Shown: one piece after another, positions 16,576 through 25,874 of the stretch
Layout of the letters: each line of letters begins with the position of its first letter
How positions within the stretch are numbered: position 1 is the stretch's first letter
Assembly: GCA_029262065.1 (NCBI GenBank)
Contig: JAJDAC010000055.1
Location: 1 to 55,813, forward strand
DNA length: 55,813 nucleotides
Source of the DNA: Candidatus Krumholzibacteriota bacterium
GTDB lineage: Bacteria > Krumholzibacteriota > Krumholzibacteriia > JAJRXK01
Direction of reading: 5' to 3'
Notes under the pieces: model-generated
What the model was told of the DNA's origin: nothing
Seen by the model: only the letters and a program-made list of their open reading frames with translations
The model's database searches: none
Position numbers and translations under genes: made by a program

Positions 16576-16731
16576 AAGTCCTATTTCGTAATTCGAGACC
16601 GGTGCTCAATACGTTGCAAAACAACAGCTTACGAGGTATTCGGCTCTTCCCCGGCGCCTGAGCCGGCCAATTATTCCCCACCTGGTCTTTGATCACTACG
16701 TCCGAGCCCACACGCCAGGCCGGGAAACAGG

Positions 16732-17739
16732 CTAGTCCACCACCATCATCTTGCGGGCTGCCGGCTCCAACGTGGGCCCGGTCAGGCGTAGGTAGTAGAT
16801 GCCGGACGCCAGCGCCGCGCCGGACGAATCGCGCGAGTCCCAGGAAACGAAGTGGCGACCAGTCGACCCAGGCAGGTCACCCAGCATTCGCACCAACCGC
16901 CCGGCCACGTCGTAGACCCCCAGGCTCACGTGCGTGTCGCCCGTCAACGAATAGGCAATGGTGGTGCGAGTCTGGAACGGGTTGGGGTAGTTCTGCTCCA
17001 GATAGACGATCGATGCACCTACGATAGGCGAGGCGGCTACCGGCGTGTCGTACAGCTCGGCGATGTCGGCTGCACTCAATGCTCGATTGTAGATCCGAAC
17101 ATCATCGATCTTCCCGTTGAACACTTCGAGAATTCCGGGCACACAGGCCCCGATACGAAGATCCCGGGAGTCCTGCGTCATACTGGTTTCGGTCAAGACG
17201 TCGGATTCGACCAACACGCCGTCGACGTAGCAGTGAACACTGCCCGCGTCGTAGACCATAGCCACGAGATTCCAGGTGTCGAAAGTGAACGGCGAGCCCA
17301 GGGATGTGGAAGTGTTCCAGCTATTGACGGCCAAGCCCACTCCGCCCGCCCCTGCAATCATCCGATACATGAACGCATTCACGTCTGAATTGGACTTCAC
17401 AATGATGGGGTTATAGCTCTGACCCACCAGGCTCCAGCCCGCATTGTTGATCCACGCGACCTGCGTGACCTGCGTGGTGGGCGAACCAAGACTGACCGAA
17501 CTGGGAACCTCGATCCAGGTGTTCGAACCATTGAAAGCATAGGCCCCGTTTGGGTTTCCGTTGCGGTCTTGGGTAGGCGTGGCGTTCACCACCACCCCAT
17601 GGTTGCCGTTTCCGCTGATGTCCTGCGCGTCGCCATCGAGGGGCCAGTGAGCAATAAGCCCGGTGGTGACGTCGGCGTTGGCCCTGGGAGCCAGAAGAAA
17701 AGTCAAGAGAACGACGACCGAGATTCCTGTGGGGCGCAC
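16732..17739 (-). CDS. Exported LamG-domain protein with FlgD-like C-terminal domain
   Basis: A 335-residue protein. I choose the GTG at 17739 because GGAGGT sits upstream and the product then begins with a signal peptide (about 22 residues, hydrophobic ISVVVLLTFLLAP, ANA cleavage). Starts further out overlap the neighbouring gene. Residues about 25-250 are a LamG/concanavalin-like jelly roll: GLIAHWPLDGDAQDISGNGNHG, FNGSNTWIEVP, FDTWNLVAMVYDAG, YVDGVLV, KIDDVRIYNRALSAADIAELY. The C-terminal 75 residues are the FlgD-like export domain (YPNPFQTRTTIAY, VYDVAGRLVRML, ASGIYYLRL), ending KMMVVD rather than the usual LVK. Likely a glycan- or surface-binding exported protein. Confidence 0.85.
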   Translation of the reverse strand: MRPTGISVVVLLTFLLAPRANADVTTGLIAHWPLDGDAQDISGNGNHGVVVNATPTQDRNGNPNGAYAFNGSNTWIEVPSSVSLGSPTTQVTQVAWINNAGWSLVGQSYNPIIVKSNSDVNAFMYRMIAGAGGVGLAVNSWNTSTSLGSPFTFDTWNLVAMVYDAGSVHCYVDGVLVESDVLTETSMTQDSRDLRIGACVPGILEVFNGKIDDVRIYNRALSAADIAELYDTPVAASPIVGASIVYLEQNYPNPFQTRTTIAYSLTGDTHVSLGVYDVAGRLVRMLGDLPGSTGRHFVSWDSRDSSGAALASGIYYLRLTGPTLEPAARKMMVVD

Positions 17740-17946
17740 TTCACTACCTCCGAAATCAGCTTGAAACCACCGATGTGCCGTGAGCCTCAAGTATAGCAGA
17801 CCTGCGTCGTACTTCTCCCCCGTGGCCCATTCTTCGAAATTCCCACTTGGTCTGTAACATATCAACTTAGACATCGTTTCCCTTGAAAGCTGAGGCACCG
17901 ACCGCCAAACGTCGGGTGCCGCATTTGGACTCCCGAAAGGCAGACG

Positions 17947-19233
17947 ATGCATACCCCCACGCTGAACAAACGAGCTTGGACTCACGCCACTCTCCTGGGA
18001 ATGGTTCTCATCAGCTCCAGCGTGCGCGCCGGTTCGATCGCTGAAACCATTGATCGCGTGCTGATGGCAAAGGAAGCGGAACTCATCGAAGTGCGGCGCG
18101 ACCTTCACAGCCATCCCGAGGTGGCCGGCGAAGAGGAACGAACGGCCGCGGTCGTCGCCAATCGATTGCGAAATCTAGGCCTTGAGGTTCAAACCGGGGT
18201 GGGCGGACATGGCGTCGTAGGCGTGTTGCGCGGTGACTTGCCCGGACCGGTGGTGGCCTACCGCGCCGACATGGATGCGATGGCCTCCGTCGATCCCGAC
18301 CCCGTGTCGTTCGCATCCAAAACCCCCGGCGTTCGCCATATTTGCGGACACGACATGCATACCACGGTGGGCCTGGGCATTGCCGAGGTTTTGGCTGCCC
18401 ACCGCAGTGAACTCAAGGGCACTGTGAAGTTCTTGTTCCAGCCTGCGGAAGAAACGGCCACGGGGGCAAAGGCAATGATCAAGGACGGAGCTTTGACCAA
18501 CCCCGCTCCAACCGCGATCTTCGCGGTGCATTGCGCACCATTGCCCACCGGTCAGTTCGGCAGCTGGCCCGGCATGATGCTACCGGGCCTCGACTACGTT
18601 CAGATTAAGTTGACCGGCGAGGGTGACCTGGCGGCCGCGGCCGAAGCTTGTTCTCAGGTAGTTGCCAGTGTAAGTAGCACGGCCGGACTGACACCAGATC
18701 ACAAGAACACCGATGCGCTGGACGCCGCCATGGAACCAGGAGCCTTCATTTCCGCTGGCGTTTTTGCTTCAGCCGCCAGTGACGAAGGTTGGGCCCTCAC
18801 GGCGATGGCGCGAGCTTCCAGCGAAGCCATGCATGCGCGGTGCAAGCAGGGCATAGAAGACGGTCTCGCCACTCTCGAACTGGGTAACGTCGGCTACGAA
18901 CTGGAATACACCGAACGCGCGATTGCTCCGGTGATCAATGACGCGACCCTGGTCGCGCGCTCAGACGAAGTACTGCGGTTGGTCGGAGGTGACACAGCGG
19001 TGGTCGAGCTGGGCGAAACGACACCGTTCTTCAGCGAAGATTTTTCGTTCTTCCAGGAAGTGATTCCAGGCGTACTGTTCTTCATGGGCGTATCCAACGC
19101 GGCAGAGGGCATGCTTGGAATGCCCCACCATCCCATGTTCGTCGCCGATGAGGCGGCCATTGCCATTGGCGTGAGGAATATGAGCACGGTTCTGGTGGAC
19201 TTCCTGGAGGGACAAGCCCCGGGCACACCGTAG
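17947..19233 (+). CDS. Exported M20-family amidohydrolase with degenerate lid domain
   Basis: A 428-residue metallo-amidohydrolase of the M20D (hippurate/N-acyl-amino-acid hydrolase) type with a signal peptide (about 1-28). The catalytic domain keeps the metal and catalytic residues: RADMDAM (107-113), HICGHDMHTT (131-140; Cys133, His135), the Glu pair in FQPAEET (168-169), His195 and a C-terminal MPHHP. The lid domain (about 212-320) lacks the family's G.GGH.A.P segment; here it reads KLTGEGDLAAAAEA. GAAAGG precedes the ATG. It is followed by a kinase gene and then by a second, related M20 domain fused to a deacetylase at 21633. Probable role: hydrolysis of N-acyl compounds in the envelope. 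Confidence 0.88.
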   Translation: MHTPTLNKRAWTHATLLGMVLISSSVRAGSIAETIDRVLMAKEAELIEVRRDLHSHPEVAGEEERTAAVVANRLRNLGLEVQTGVGGHGVVGVLRGDLPGPVVAYRADMDAMASVDPDPVSFASKTPGVRHICGHDMHTTVGLGIAEVLAAHRSELKGTVKFLFQPAEETATGAKAMIKDGALTNPAPTAIFAVHCAPLPTGQFGSWPGMMLPGLDYVQIKLTGEGDLAAAAEACSQVVASVSSTAGLTPDHKNTDALDAAMEPGAFISAGVFASAASDEGWALTAMARASSEAMHARCKQGIEDGLATLELGNVGYELEYTERAIAPVINDATLVARSDEVLRLVGGDTAVVELGETTPFFSEDFSFFQEVIPGVLFFMGVSNAAEGMLGMPHHPMFVADEAAIAIGVRNMSTVLVDFLEGQAPGTP

Positions 19234-19374
19234 TGACCCCGGCGGCATGCTGGGTGTGGAGCTGGCGCCAACCTACGACTCTTCCTCCTTTTCGGTCAGG
19301 CACACGACCACAATCCGCCGGCTTGCCCTTCTATTGACCAGAAGCCGCGAACGCTCGTACGCTGGCGCTTACCA

Positions 19375-21633
19375 ATGTCCGATCCAGACGACATCTACGG
19401 CCAACCCACCCGGCCCGGCTCCGCGCCGATCGACGAGACGCACCCAGTGTCGCGTCCGGCCTCACTCGTAGGCCAATCCATCGGCCCCTACAAGCTGCGC
19501 GAAGAAATCGGTGAGGGCGGAATGGGCATTGTGTACGTGGCCGAACGCGAAACGCCGTTTCGCCAGCGCGTGGCCCTCAAAGTCATCAAACCGGGCATGG
19601 ACAGCCGCGATGTAATTGCCCGTTTCTCGGCCGAGCGCCAAGCGTTGGCACTCATGGAGCACCCGAATATCGCCAAGGTGCTCGACGCCGGGTCCACCGA
19701 GTCCGGCCACCCCTACTTCGTCATGGAACTGGTGCGGGGAATCGCCGTGACCGACTACTGCGACCAGAAGCGTCTGACCATCCGTGAGCGCGCCAAGCTC
19801 TTCATCCAGATTTGCCAGGCCATTCAGCATGCCCACCAGAAGGGCGTCATCCACCGCGACATCAAACCCAGCAACGTGCTGGTAACCGAACACGACGGCC
19901 AACCGGTTCCCAAGATCATCGACTTCGGCGTGGCCAAGGCCATGAACCAGCCCCTGACTGAAAACTCGATCTACACCATGCACCGCCAGGTCGTGGGCAC
20001 GGTGCAGTACATGAGCCCCGAGCAGTCGGAACTGAGCGGCGTGGATATCGACACGCGCAGCGATGTGTACGCCCTGGGCCTATTGCTCTACGAACTCATC
20101 ACCAGCACACTACCGTTCGATCAACATAGCTTCGACCAGGCCTCGTTCGACGAAAAGCGTCGGATCATCCGCGAGGACGAGCCGGCGCGCCCCAGCCTGC
20201 GCGTCTCCAGCCTGGGCAACACGGCCACCGAGGTATCGCAGCGTCGGCGAACCGACGCGAGCCATCTTCGCAAGGAACTGAGTGGCGATCTCGATTGGAT
20301 CGTCATGCGTTCGCTGGAAAAAGACCGTTCACGGCGGTACGAATCTGCCATTGCCATGGCCCGCGATGTAGAGCGATTCCTGAACGATGAACCGGTTCTG
20401 GCGGGCCCCCCTTCTGTGAGTTATCGCGCCGGTAAATTCCTGCGTCGAAATCGCGGAGCGGTGCTCGCCGCCAGTGTGATAGCCGTATTGGCAGTGGGGC
20501 TTGGATCCTGGGCAATTACCAACCAGGCCCAACGGCGATCGGAAATGGCAGTCGCCACGAACCGACTCTCAGATGCAATCGAGCAGGCGTCGCTGGATCT
20601 TGGCCGTGCCGTAAGCGCTCCCATTGGTCACGAGGACGATTGGATCGAGGCGCGCGCCAGCCGACAACGGGTGCTGGACCTATTGAACAGCGCCACCGCC
20701 GGCACGACCGTGTCGACGCGAGCCCGGCGCTTCATTGCCACCTTCGACCGGTCCAGTGCCGAACGCGACCTGGCCAAGCAGATCGAAGACATCCTCATAA
20801 CGCAGGCTACGCACACCGACCTGGCCAAGTGGTCAGAAATGGAAGAGCAGCTACGCGACGTGTTCAGGCAGCGCGGCATCGATTTCGACCAGCTCACGCC
20901 GACCGAGGTATCGGATCGAATTCGTGCACACGAGTCGGCGGTACGACTGTCCGATGCTCTTGAGTTGTGGATCGCCACCCGTGCGCAGATGTCGGGCATG
21001 GGCGGCCCCAAAGCCACGCGCGCAACCATGGAGCCCTGGGCCAACGCTCTGTACCGGGCCGATCCAGATCCTCTGCGCCACGGCATCCGGAAAGTCATCT
21101 ACGAGCGAAAGGGCGCGACGAGAGTCGAACTCGAGGCACTCATCGGTGACCTGGACCTGAGCTTGGTGCATGTGCGAACTCTCTCGTGGCTCGGGATCGC
21201 GTTCCTGATTGCCGGTGAGCCACAGCGATCGGAAGAAATCCACAAGCTCGCCCTGCAATTGCATCCCGATGACCTCATGATGAACCATGACTTCGCCGCG
21301 TCGCTGGGTGCGCAACAGGACTGGAACAAGGCCATTCGGTACTACATGCGGTGCACGGCCATCCGCCCCGACGTGGCTGGAGTCTGGAGTTCCCTGGGCG
21401 ACGCGTACCGGGAGAACGGAGAACTCACCTCGGCCCGCGAGGCGCTGGAGTATTCGTTGGAGCTGAGTCCCACCTCGGCGTCCGCGTTCGCCGGTCTCGG
21501 ACGAACGCTCATGGACCTGGGCAAGTACGACGACGCCCTCGTGGCGCTGGAACGATGTCGGAAATTACTGGGCGACCAGGTCCCCCAGATTCCTCTTGAG
21601 GAGTGGTTGACCGAGTGCAGAAACAAGCTCTGA
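19375..21633 (+). CDS. Ser/Thr protein kinase with C-terminal TPR region
   Basis: A 752-residue kinase of the class common in Planctomycetes and related bacteria. After a 30-residue Pro-rich leader the kinase domain has GEGGMGIVY, Lys69 (VALKVI), HRD 160-162 with IKPSN, DFG 183-185 and SPEQ, all intact. A transmembrane helix near 365-384 (AVLAASVIAVLAVGLGSWAI) is followed by coiled segments and TPR-like helices toward the C-terminus (PDVAGVWSSLGDAYRENGELTSAREALEY, PTSASAFAGLGRTLMDLGKYDDALVAL). No good ribosome site precedes the ATG. The stop TGA (21631-21633) shares its A with the next ATG, so the downstream deacetylase-M20 gene is probably translationally coupled. Confidence 0.92.
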   Translation: MSDPDDIYGQPTRPGSAPIDETHPVSRPASLVGQSIGPYKLREEIGEGGMGIVYVAERETPFRQRVALKVIKPGMDSRDVIARFSAERQALALMEHPNIAKVLDAGSTESGHPYFVMELVRGIAVTDYCDQKRLTIRERAKLFIQICQAIQHAHQKGVIHRDIKPSNVLVTEHDGQPVPKIIDFGVAKAMNQPLTENSIYTMHRQVVGTVQYMSPEQSELSGVDIDTRSDVYALGLLLYELITSTLPFDQHSFDQASFDEKRRIIREDEPARPSLRVSSLGNTATEVSQRRRTDASHLRKELSGDLDWIVMRSLEKDRSRRYESAIAMARDVERFLNDEPVLAGPPSVSYRAGKFLRRNRGAVLAASVIAVLAVGLGSWAITNQAQRRSEMAVATNRLSDAIEQASLDLGRAVSAPIGHEDDWIEARASRQRVLDLLNSATAGTTVSTRARRFIATFDRSSAERDLAKQIEDILITQATHTDLAKWSEMEEQLRDVFRQRGIDFDQLTPTEVSDRIRAHESAVRLSDALELWIATRAQMSGMGGPKATRATMEPWANALYRADPDPLRHGIRKVIYERKGATRVELEALIGDLDLSLVHVRTLSWLGIAFLIAGEPQRSEEIHKLALQLHPDDLMMNHDFAASLGAQQDWNKAIRYYMRCTAIRPDVAGVWSSLGDAYRENGELTSAREALEYSLELSPTSASAFAGLGRTLMDLGKYDDALVALERCRKLLGDQVPQIPLEEWLTECRNKL

Positions 21634-23783
21634 TGCCCAGTGGGGCTCGATTTCGATTGCAGACGATGCTGATCGCCGTGGCGTTGATCGTGTTCGTGCT
21701 CTTCGCAACGGCAGCGTCCGCCCAGAAGCGCATCGCCATCAGCTTCGACGATGTTCCACGCCATGCCGGTGGATTCTTCACGCCCGACGAACGAACACAC
21801 GAATTGATTGCGGCGCTGAAGCGGGCCGGCGTGAAGCAAGCGGGTTTCTTCGTGACCACGGGAAACCTGGACAAGCCCGACGGCGAAGGTGGTGAGGTGC
21901 GCATAGGCGCCTACGTTGCGGCCGGCCATGTCCTGGGCAACCACTCGACCACCCACCCCTGGCTATCGCGTACCGATGTGGAGGCGTATCTGGCCGACAT
22001 CGACGGTGCCGAGGCATGGTTGGCGAATCGCCCGGGCCGGCGCGGCTGGTTTCGCTATCCGTATCTGGATGAGGGCCGACGCGATCTCGAGAAGCGCGAC
22101 GCCATCCGGCGGGGACTGGATGAGCGCGGGCTGTTGAACGCCTACGTGACCGTGGACAACTACGACTGGCACATGGACTCGCTGGCCTCGAGGGCGCGCA
22201 AGGAAGGCACGCCCATGAGCATGGATGGGCTGCGTGATCTATATGTGGAAACGCTACTGCAAGCCTCCAACTTCTACGAAGACATTGCCGTGAAAGCGTT
22301 GGGGCGATCGCCGATCCATGTAATCCTGCTCCACGAAACCGATCTGGCCGCGCTGTTCATCGAAGATTTCGTGGCGGCGCTGCGCGCGGACGGCTGGGAC
22401 ATCGCCACCTTGGATGAGGCGTACGCAGACCCCATGGCGTCAAGCGAACCCGATACATGGTTTTTGGGGAGCGGCCGGGTTGCGGCCTTGGCCCATCTGC
22501 AAGGCTGGGAGCCACGCGATCTGGTCCACGAAAGAACCGACGAAGAGGTGTTGAACGGGCTGTTCGTTGCGCGCGTGCTCGAGCCAGCCAACAATCAGAA
22601 ACGCCAAGCAGAATCCGATGACCTGACGTCACGATTCAACGAAGGTGTGGAATCACGCCGCAGTGAGCTCATCGCTTTCCGTCGCGACCTGCATCGCAAT
22701 CCCGAGACGTCGGGAAACGAAGAACGCACTTCGCAAGCCGTGGCCCGCGAGCTGGAACGCCTGGGGCTCACCGTCACCACGGGAGTCGGTGGCCATGGTG
22801 TCGTGGCGATTCTGGAAGGAGCCCAGCCCGGCCCCACCGTGGCATTTCGCGCCGACATGGACGCCGTGCCGTCCAGCGCGCCCGACCCGGTCGAGTTCCG
22901 GTCCGAGATCCCGGGAGTGCGGCACATCTGTGGGCACGACATCCACACCACCATTGGACTCGCGTTGGCCGAGGGTTTCGTCGCTATTCGCGAGTCTTTG
23001 GCGGGATCGGTCATGTTTGTGTTCCAACCGGCGGAAGAGAGTGCAACAGGCGCTCGGGCGATGCTGGCCGACGGGGCCCTGGACCAACGGAAGCCCGACG
23101 CGATCTACGCGGTCCACACGGCACCCATGCCCGTGGGACATTTGATCACGGCACCTGGAACCCTGATGGCGTGGCGAGATCGCGTGGAAGTCACGGTCAC
23201 GGGCAGCGACGATCTCAAGACAGTAGCCGACGGAATCCGCACCGCTATCGATGGCGTCGGAACGATTTCCCCCGCCCAGGCTGGCGCTCCGGCATCGGGT
23301 GATTTCCGCTTCGTTCAATCGCGTACCCCAACCCAGATTGCCAGCGACGGCTGGACTGTCTCGGCGTCGATTTCGGTGGCGACCGCGGATGCCAGCAATG
23401 AAGCGAAGCGACGTATCGAGGACTACCTGGGATCCATCGAGCGTGAAGGACTGCACACCAGTCTGACCTACGAGCACAAGTGGATCGCTGGCGTCACCAA
23501 CGAACCCGCGCTAACCGAAGCGGCTATCAAGAGTGCACAAAGGGCCCTGACGGAACCGGGGGTTTCCGTGACCGACAACGTCATCCCCATGTTCAGCGAG
23601 GACTTCGGGTCGTTCCAGCAGGTTGTGCCCGGCGTAATGTTCTTCCTGGGCGTATCGAACGCCGAGAAAGGCTGGGTCGGAATGCCGCACACGCCAGACT
23701 ACGTGGCCGACGAGGAAGCTATTTTTGTCGGCGCGCGCACCATGGGCGCCGTGCTCCTGGATTTTCTCAGGGCGTCACACTGA
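21633..23783 (+). CDS. Exported fusion: polysaccharide deacetylase (NodB) plus M20 amidohydrolase
   Basis: A 716-residue protein. I take the ATG at 21633 (stop/start overlap TGATG with the kinase) because a signal peptide follows (TMLIAVALIVFVLFATAASAQ). Residues 30-280 are a NodB-type carbohydrate esterase with all motifs: SFDDVP (metal and base Asp), NHSTTHP (metal His pair), RYPYLDEG and LLHETD. Residues about 330-716 are an M20D domain with RADMDAVP, HICGHDIHTT, FQPAEES, AVHTAP and MPHTP. Its lid again lacks the GGH.A.P segment (VTVTGSDDLKTVAD), like the paralogue at 17947. One polypeptide could remove acetyl and then another acyl group from an amino sugar or muropeptide; that coupling is inference. 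It ends 17 bp inside the convergent selenoprotein gene. Confidence 0.9.
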   Translation: MPSGARFRLQTMLIAVALIVFVLFATAASAQKRIAISFDDVPRHAGGFFTPDERTHELIAALKRAGVKQAGFFVTTGNLDKPDGEGGEVRIGAYVAAGHVLGNHSTTHPWLSRTDVEAYLADIDGAEAWLANRPGRRGWFRYPYLDEGRRDLEKRDAIRRGLDERGLLNAYVTVDNYDWHMDSLASRARKEGTPMSMDGLRDLYVETLLQASNFYEDIAVKALGRSPIHVILLHETDLAALFIEDFVAALRADGWDIATLDEAYADPMASSEPDTWFLGSGRVAALAHLQGWEPRDLVHERTDEEVLNGLFVARVLEPANNQKRQAESDDLTSRFNEGVESRRSELIAFRRDLHRNPETSGNEERTSQAVARELERLGLTVTTGVGGHGVVAILEGAQPGPTVAFRADMDAVPSSAPDPVEFRSEIPGVRHICGHDIHTTIGLALAEGFVAIRESLAGSVMFVFQPAEESATGARAMLADGALDQRKPDAIYAVHTAPMPVGHLITAPGTLMAWRDRVEVTVTGSDDLKTVADGIRTAIDGVGTISPAQAGAPASGDFRFVQSRTPTQIASDGWTVSASISVATADASNEAKRRIEDYLGSIEREGLHTSLTYEHKWIAGVTNEPALTEAAIKSAQRALTEPGVSVTDNVIPMFSEDFGSFQQVVPGVMFFLGVSNAEKGWVGMPHTPDYVADEEAIFVGARTMGAVLLDFLRASH

Positions 23784-24513
23784 GCTTTGGTTCCTGCCCC
23801 AATTCAGCGAACTCCGCAAGCCACGCTTCTGTCTGCTTGAGAGCCGGGACGAAGCCAAACGGTCCCTCCTTGGCGGCCACGGCCAAACGGCCGTCGGTAC
23901 GCACCACGAAGACCCGGTCGGGCCAGCCGCTGTAGGCCAGGTTCGTGGTGTTCTCCATGTTGTCCACGACGCAAGGAACGGTAAGGCTCTTGTCTTCCAG
24001 CAATGACTTGGCGCTGGTGCAACGAGCTTCAAACGAAATATGTTCGAGCAGTTGTTTTTCTTTTGCGTACGGCACTGCCCACTTGCTGTCGGCCGCGTGG
24101 GCTTCGTTGATATAGACGATGCGAAACTCGGCAATGTTCTGGTAGGTCTCGTACATCCGCTGCATTTCGGCAACCTGCCGAAGAAATGGCGGTCAGGTGT
24201 AGCTCCCGAAGAAGAGAACAACCGGCCTCTTGCCGCGAAACGCCACCAGGCTCGTGCGAGAAGTTTCATCGATCGACGGCAGGTCGAAATCGGGCGCCAA
24301 GTCGCCGACGACCAGCTCCTCGGCGCGACCAACGTTGTTTTCCTTGATGTGTTCCAACTGGGTCTCAGACAAGCCATGAAGGTTGTCGGGGGCGCCGGCT
24401 TCGGGCTTAGCATCGGTCTCAGCAACGGGTTTGGGCTTGTACGCCCCGGTGCGTTCCTGGGCCAGGACCAGGCCGGGAACCAAGAGGACGATCAGGGCGA
24501 GATACCACTTCAT
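23767..24513 (-). CDS. Iodothyronine-deiodinase-like thioredoxin-fold selenoprotein (in-frame UGA = Sec107)
   Basis: A 248-residue exported protein whose frame is interrupted only by one UGA at 24193-24195. Before it the product reads MKWYLALIVLLVPGLVLAQ (signal peptide; ATG 24513 after GGAGTGTCC), then GDLAPDFDLPSI and PVVLFFGSYT. After it the same frame continues PPFLRQVAEMQ, IVYINEAHAADSKW, VPCVVDNMENTT and WPDRVFVV to a stop at 23767. GSYT-U-PPF plus Y(I)NEAHA.D.W matches deiodinases, whose active site is a selenocysteine in the same place. The codon is therefore read as Sec, helped by the hairpin at 24157-24192. Bacterial members are thought to be redox enzymes; the substrate is unknown. 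Routine gene calling would split it into two. Confidence 0.88.
24157..24192 (-). promoter_or_regulatory. Bacterial SECIS hairpin directly after the UGA
   Basis: On the minus strand the mRNA after UGA folds into UUCGGCA (24182-24176), a GGU apical loop, and UGCCGAA (24172-24166). This is a perfect 7-bp stem with its loop 18-20 nt after the UGA. A lower CCAU/AUG and CCGC/GCGG stem extends to 24157. The position, the short loop and the GGU match the E. coli fdhF-type SECIS (GCAGGUCUGC), the binding site of SelB. It lies inside the coding sequence, as bacterial SECIS elements do. Confidence 0.8.
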
Positions 24514-24593
24514 GGACACTCCAAGCGGGAAAGGACGACCGAACGACAAACGAATGACACAGTCTAGCGGAAGGGCATATTGCGTGGAGTATA

Positions 24594-25874
24594 TCAGATC
24601 GTGGCCCGCTTGCTTTGGGCGACCCGGTGCCATAGCGCGCCCAACGCCAGGAGCCCCAGACCAGCTCCCCAGATCCGCGGCTCCACCCAGAACGCCAGGA
24701 AACCGCAACTCGCCAGCCCACAGATTGACCAGAGCCGCGAGTACAGACGCTGTTCGGATTGCAAACGCAGCGCAGCGAGGTTCGTGAGCGCATAGTAGAC
24801 CAGCACTGTGAAGGCGCTGAAGCTCCAGGCCGTCTTGATGCTACCGATAAGCGTGAGCCCCAGGATGATGCCGCCCACCACGAACACGGCTACCACCGGC
24901 GAAGACCGACGTTCGTCGATACGAGTGACGCCCTTGGGCATATCGCCTCTTCGGCCCATGGCCAACAACACGCGCGACAGACCCAAGAGAAGATTCAACA
25001 AGACACCGGCCATGGCGGTAACTGCGCCTACCGCGATGACCAGGGGCAGCCCGGGAATACCGAACTGGCGCGATACCACTTCCAAGGGTGCTCCCTGGAC
25101 CTGGGTGGCGCGAAACAAAGCTTCGCTACCCACCGCTCCCACGCCCACCGTGGCTACCGCCAGGTAGAGAAACGCCGACGCCAACAGCGTGGCCACAATG
25201 GCCTTTGGAATGGTTCGCCGCGGATCGCGGACTTCTTCGCCAAGGGTCGCTACCCGGCCGTAACCCGTGTAGGCCACGAACATGAGCGCAGTTGCTTCCA
25301 ACAGGGTGCGCACGGAAGGGCGGACGAACTCCAACTCACCCCAATTCGAAACCGCGCGGGAGAAGCCTCCGGCCACGAAGGCCGCGAGGGCCAGCACCGT
25401 AATGGTCACGACGACGGCGTTGACCGCGTTGCTACGCCGCAGGCCTCCCGCCACCAAGAGCGTGAGGGCCATGACCACGGCGGCTCCAACCCCCACCTGG
25501 ACGCGATGATTGTCGACACCCAACACGTTCAGGAAGTACCCCGAGAAACCCAGCGCCGCGGTTGCGGCCGACGCGCTCTTGGCGCACAGGAACATCCACC
25601 CCGCCGTGAATCCAGCCATGGGATGCAGGAGTTGGTAACCGTATTCGTAGGTGCCACCGCTGCGCGGATACGCCGCCGCCAGTTGAGCGCTGCTAAGGGC
25701 GTTACAGGTAGCCACGAACGCAGCCGCCAACACCACGAATGGAGTCCACGCTTCCGCGAGCCCCGTGACCAAACCGATGCTCACGAAAACGCCAGTTCCC
25801 AGAATGGAACCCAGGCCCAGCAGCGTCGCACTGGGGATGCCAAGTTCGCGTCGAAGTGACTGCGGGTCGGTCAT
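24594..25874 (-). CDS. APC-superfamily amino-acid permease
   Basis: A 426-residue polytopic membrane protein with about 12 hydrophobic helices. The opening [24 protein letters not shown] is the conserved first helix of APC amino-acid/polyamine transporters, and [18 protein letters not shown] is the second signature (A..P..GG.Y.Y). Substrate cannot be read from sequence, although amino-acid/H+ symport or exchange is usual. AAGGA precedes the ATG. Its start codon overlaps the stop of the truncated kinase frame upstream (TCATG on the plus strand at 25871-25875), and 80 bp separate its stop from the selenoprotein start, so the three may form one transcript. Confidence 0.9.
   Translation of the reverse strand: MTDPQSLRRELGIPSATLLGLGSILGTGVFVSIGLVTGLAEAWTPFVVLAAAFVATCNALSSAQLAAAYPRSGGTYEYGYQLLHPMAGFTAGWMFLCAKSASAATAALGFSGYFLNVLGVDNHRVQVGVGAAVVMALTLLVAGGLRRSNAVNAVVVTITVLALAAFVAGGFSRAVSNWGELEFVRPSVRTLLEATALMFVAYTGYGRVATLGEEVRDPRRTIPKAIVATLLASAFLYLAVATVGVGAVGSEALFRATQVQGAPLEVVSRQFGIPGLPLVIAVGAVTAMAGVLLNLLLGLSRVLLAMGRRGDMPKGVTRIDERRSSPVVAVFVVGGIILGLTLIGSIKTAWSFSAFTVLVYYALTNLAALRLQSEQRLYSRLWSICGLASCGFLAFWVEPRIWGAGLGLLALGALWHRVAQSKRATI

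Noticed and set aside
17740-18114. Longer N-terminus for the LamG protein
   Set aside because: It overlaps the M20 gene on the other strand, has no signal sequence, and a GGAGGT-GTG start with a signal peptide lies at 17739.
24166-24708. Selenoprotein split explained by a frameshift or two separate genes
   Set aside because: The reading frame is continuous on both sides of the TGA, the family active site falls exactly at it, and a SECIS-type hairpin follows. A stop by mutation is therefore less likely.
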